Source: Acidobacteriota bacterium (GTDB lineage: Bacteria > Acidobacteriota > Terriglobia > Terriglobales > SCQP01). Taken from it: DNA of 8,471 nt. This document shows, piece after piece, positions 7,621 through 8,471 of the stretch. The position numbers were made by a program, and so were the translations under genes. The notes under the pieces were generated by a model. That model was not told the DNA's origin. It saw only the letters and a program-made list of their open reading frames with translations, and made no database searches. The stretch's first letter is position 1, and every line of letters begins with the position of its first letter. The stretch covers positions 1 to 8,471 of the forward strand of contig JAKAOE010000055.1 in the NCBI GenBank assembly GCA_021823305.1, read 5' to 3'.

Positions 7621-8471
7621 ATGAGCGCCTCCCGCCCCGCTTCCCCCGCTCCCGACGCCGCCGCGCCCGACGGCTTGGTGCGCGCCCTCGGCCCGCTGCA
7701 GAGCGTGGCCATGGTGGTGGGCACGCTCATCGGGACCGGAATCTTCTTCGTCTCCAGCGACATGATCCGCGCGGTGCACACCGTGGGCTGGATCCTGCTG
7801 GTGTGGCTGGTCGGCGGTTTCCTGTCGCTGGCGGGAGCGCTGGCCTACGCCGAGTTGGGCGCGTTGCGCCCCATGGCGGGCGGCGAGTACGTCTACATGC
7901 GCGACGGCCTGGGGCCGCTGTGGGGGTTCTTGTTCGGCTGGGGCATGTTCTGGATTGTGCGCCCGGCCTCGGTGGCGACCATCGGGGCGGGCTTCGCGCT
8001 GGCCGCGCGCTCGATCTGGCCGGCGCTGGCGCGCCCGCTGCTCGGCTGGAGCCCGCTCACCGGCGAGCACCTGGTGGGCGCGGGTGTGATCGCGCTGGTG
8101 AGCGTCATCAATTACTTCGGCGTGCGCCAGGGCGGGCAGGTGCAGGCGGTCTTCACCGGGCTGAAGCTGGCGCTGGTCGCGGTGCTGACCGTGGCCGCCT
8201 TCGGCTGGGGGCACGGCAGTTGGGCGCACCTGCGCCAGAGCCTGCCCGGTCCGGCGGGTGCGGGCGGGTTCGCCGCCGCGCTGGTGGCCGCGCTCTGGGC
8301 CTACGACGGCTGGAGCGACCTGACCCTGGCGGGCAGCGAGATCCGCGACCCGGCGCGTTCGATTCCGCGCGCCATGGTGTACGGCATCGGCGTGGTGTTC
8401 CTGTTCTACGCCGGCATCAACCTGGCCTACTTCTACCTGCTGCGGCCGGCCACCGTCGCCGCCTCCCCCAA
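7621..8471 (+). CDS. APC-superfamily amino acid permease (partial, C-terminus beyond right edge)
   Basis: The first 283 residues of a permease that is normally about 450-500 long. After a Pro/Ala-rich cytoplasmic leader (1-20), the first membrane segment carries the substrate-binding motif VGTLIGTGIFFV (33-44), followed by ALAYAELGALRPMAGGEYVY (73-92). The sixth segment has the typical WAYDGWSDLTLAGSEIRDP (226-244), with the conserved SIPRAM just after it. This pattern is closest to the LAT subfamily of the amino acid-polyamine-organocation superfamily, which includes bacterial Ser/Thr exchangers. A similar permease for another amino acid is equally possible. The reading frame stays open to the window edge with no disruption. 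It probably shares the message of the kinase and symporter genes (13-bp gap). Confidence 0.95.
   Translation, partial: MSASRPASPAPDAAAPDGLVRALGPLQSVAMVVGTLIGTGIFFVSSDMIRAVHTVGWILLVWLVGGFLSLAGALAYAELGALRPMAGGEYVYMRDGLGPLWGFLFGWGMFWIVRPASVATIGAGFALAARSIWPALARPLLGWSPLTGEHLVGAGVIALVSVINYFGVRQGGQVQAVFTGLKLALVAVLTVAAFGWGHGSWAHLRQSLPGPAGAGGFAAALVAALWAYDGWSDLTLAGSEIRDPARSIPRAMVYGIGVVFLFYAGINLAYFYLLRPATVAASP

Noticed and set aside
5964..7781. 605-residue minus-strand open frame opposite the symporter
   Set aside because: It is His/Arg/Gln-rich with no domain, wholly antisense to a clear transporter. It is a G+C-driven shadow.

Overview
This is a G+C-rich chromosomal window from a bacterium, with genes packed tightly on both strands. 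Several features would suit an Acidobacteriota-type genome: high G+C, a secreted TPR protein with an OB-like tail, and a transporter operon with a BadF-type kinase. That placement is an inference from general gene style; no rRNA or other taxonomic marker is present.

Left part (1-2199, minus strand): an operon of a Fur-family metalloregulator followed by NAD-dependent DNA ligase (ligA). The two genes overlap by 4 bp (ATGA). ligA runs off the left edge, so only its C-terminal BRCT part is missing. Divergently, after a gap of only 32 bp, lies a membrane protein of the YdjM/DUF457 'metal-dependent hydrolase' family (2232-3233, plus). It converges on a secreted TPR-repeat protein (3274-4590, minus), which has a clear ribosome binding site and a consensus TATAAT box embedded in short repeats.

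Middle part (4591-5316): there is no intact gene here. The stretch holds the promoter of the TPR gene and the relic of a short-chain dehydrogenase/reductase (SDR). The core of the SDR is well preserved (NNAG, catalytic Ser, YxxxK). Its nucleotide-binding N-terminus is scrambled, a G6 run shifts the frame by one base, and its C-terminus is lost against the next gene. A 16-bp hairpin sits in the scrambled part.

Right part (5317-8471, plus): a compact transport operon. It contains a BadF/BadG-type sugar kinase or ATPase, a sodium:solute symporter (1-nt overlap, TAATG), and after 13 bp an APC-superfamily amino acid permease that runs off the right edge. The likely theme is uptake of a small solute, possibly an amino sugar, with phosphorylation by the kinase. 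The substrate cannot be read from the sequence.

I found no tRNA, rRNA, CRISPR array, transposase, phage gene or defence system. Most of the window is ordinary housekeeping and transport. The most unusual part is the SDR relic with its hairpin.
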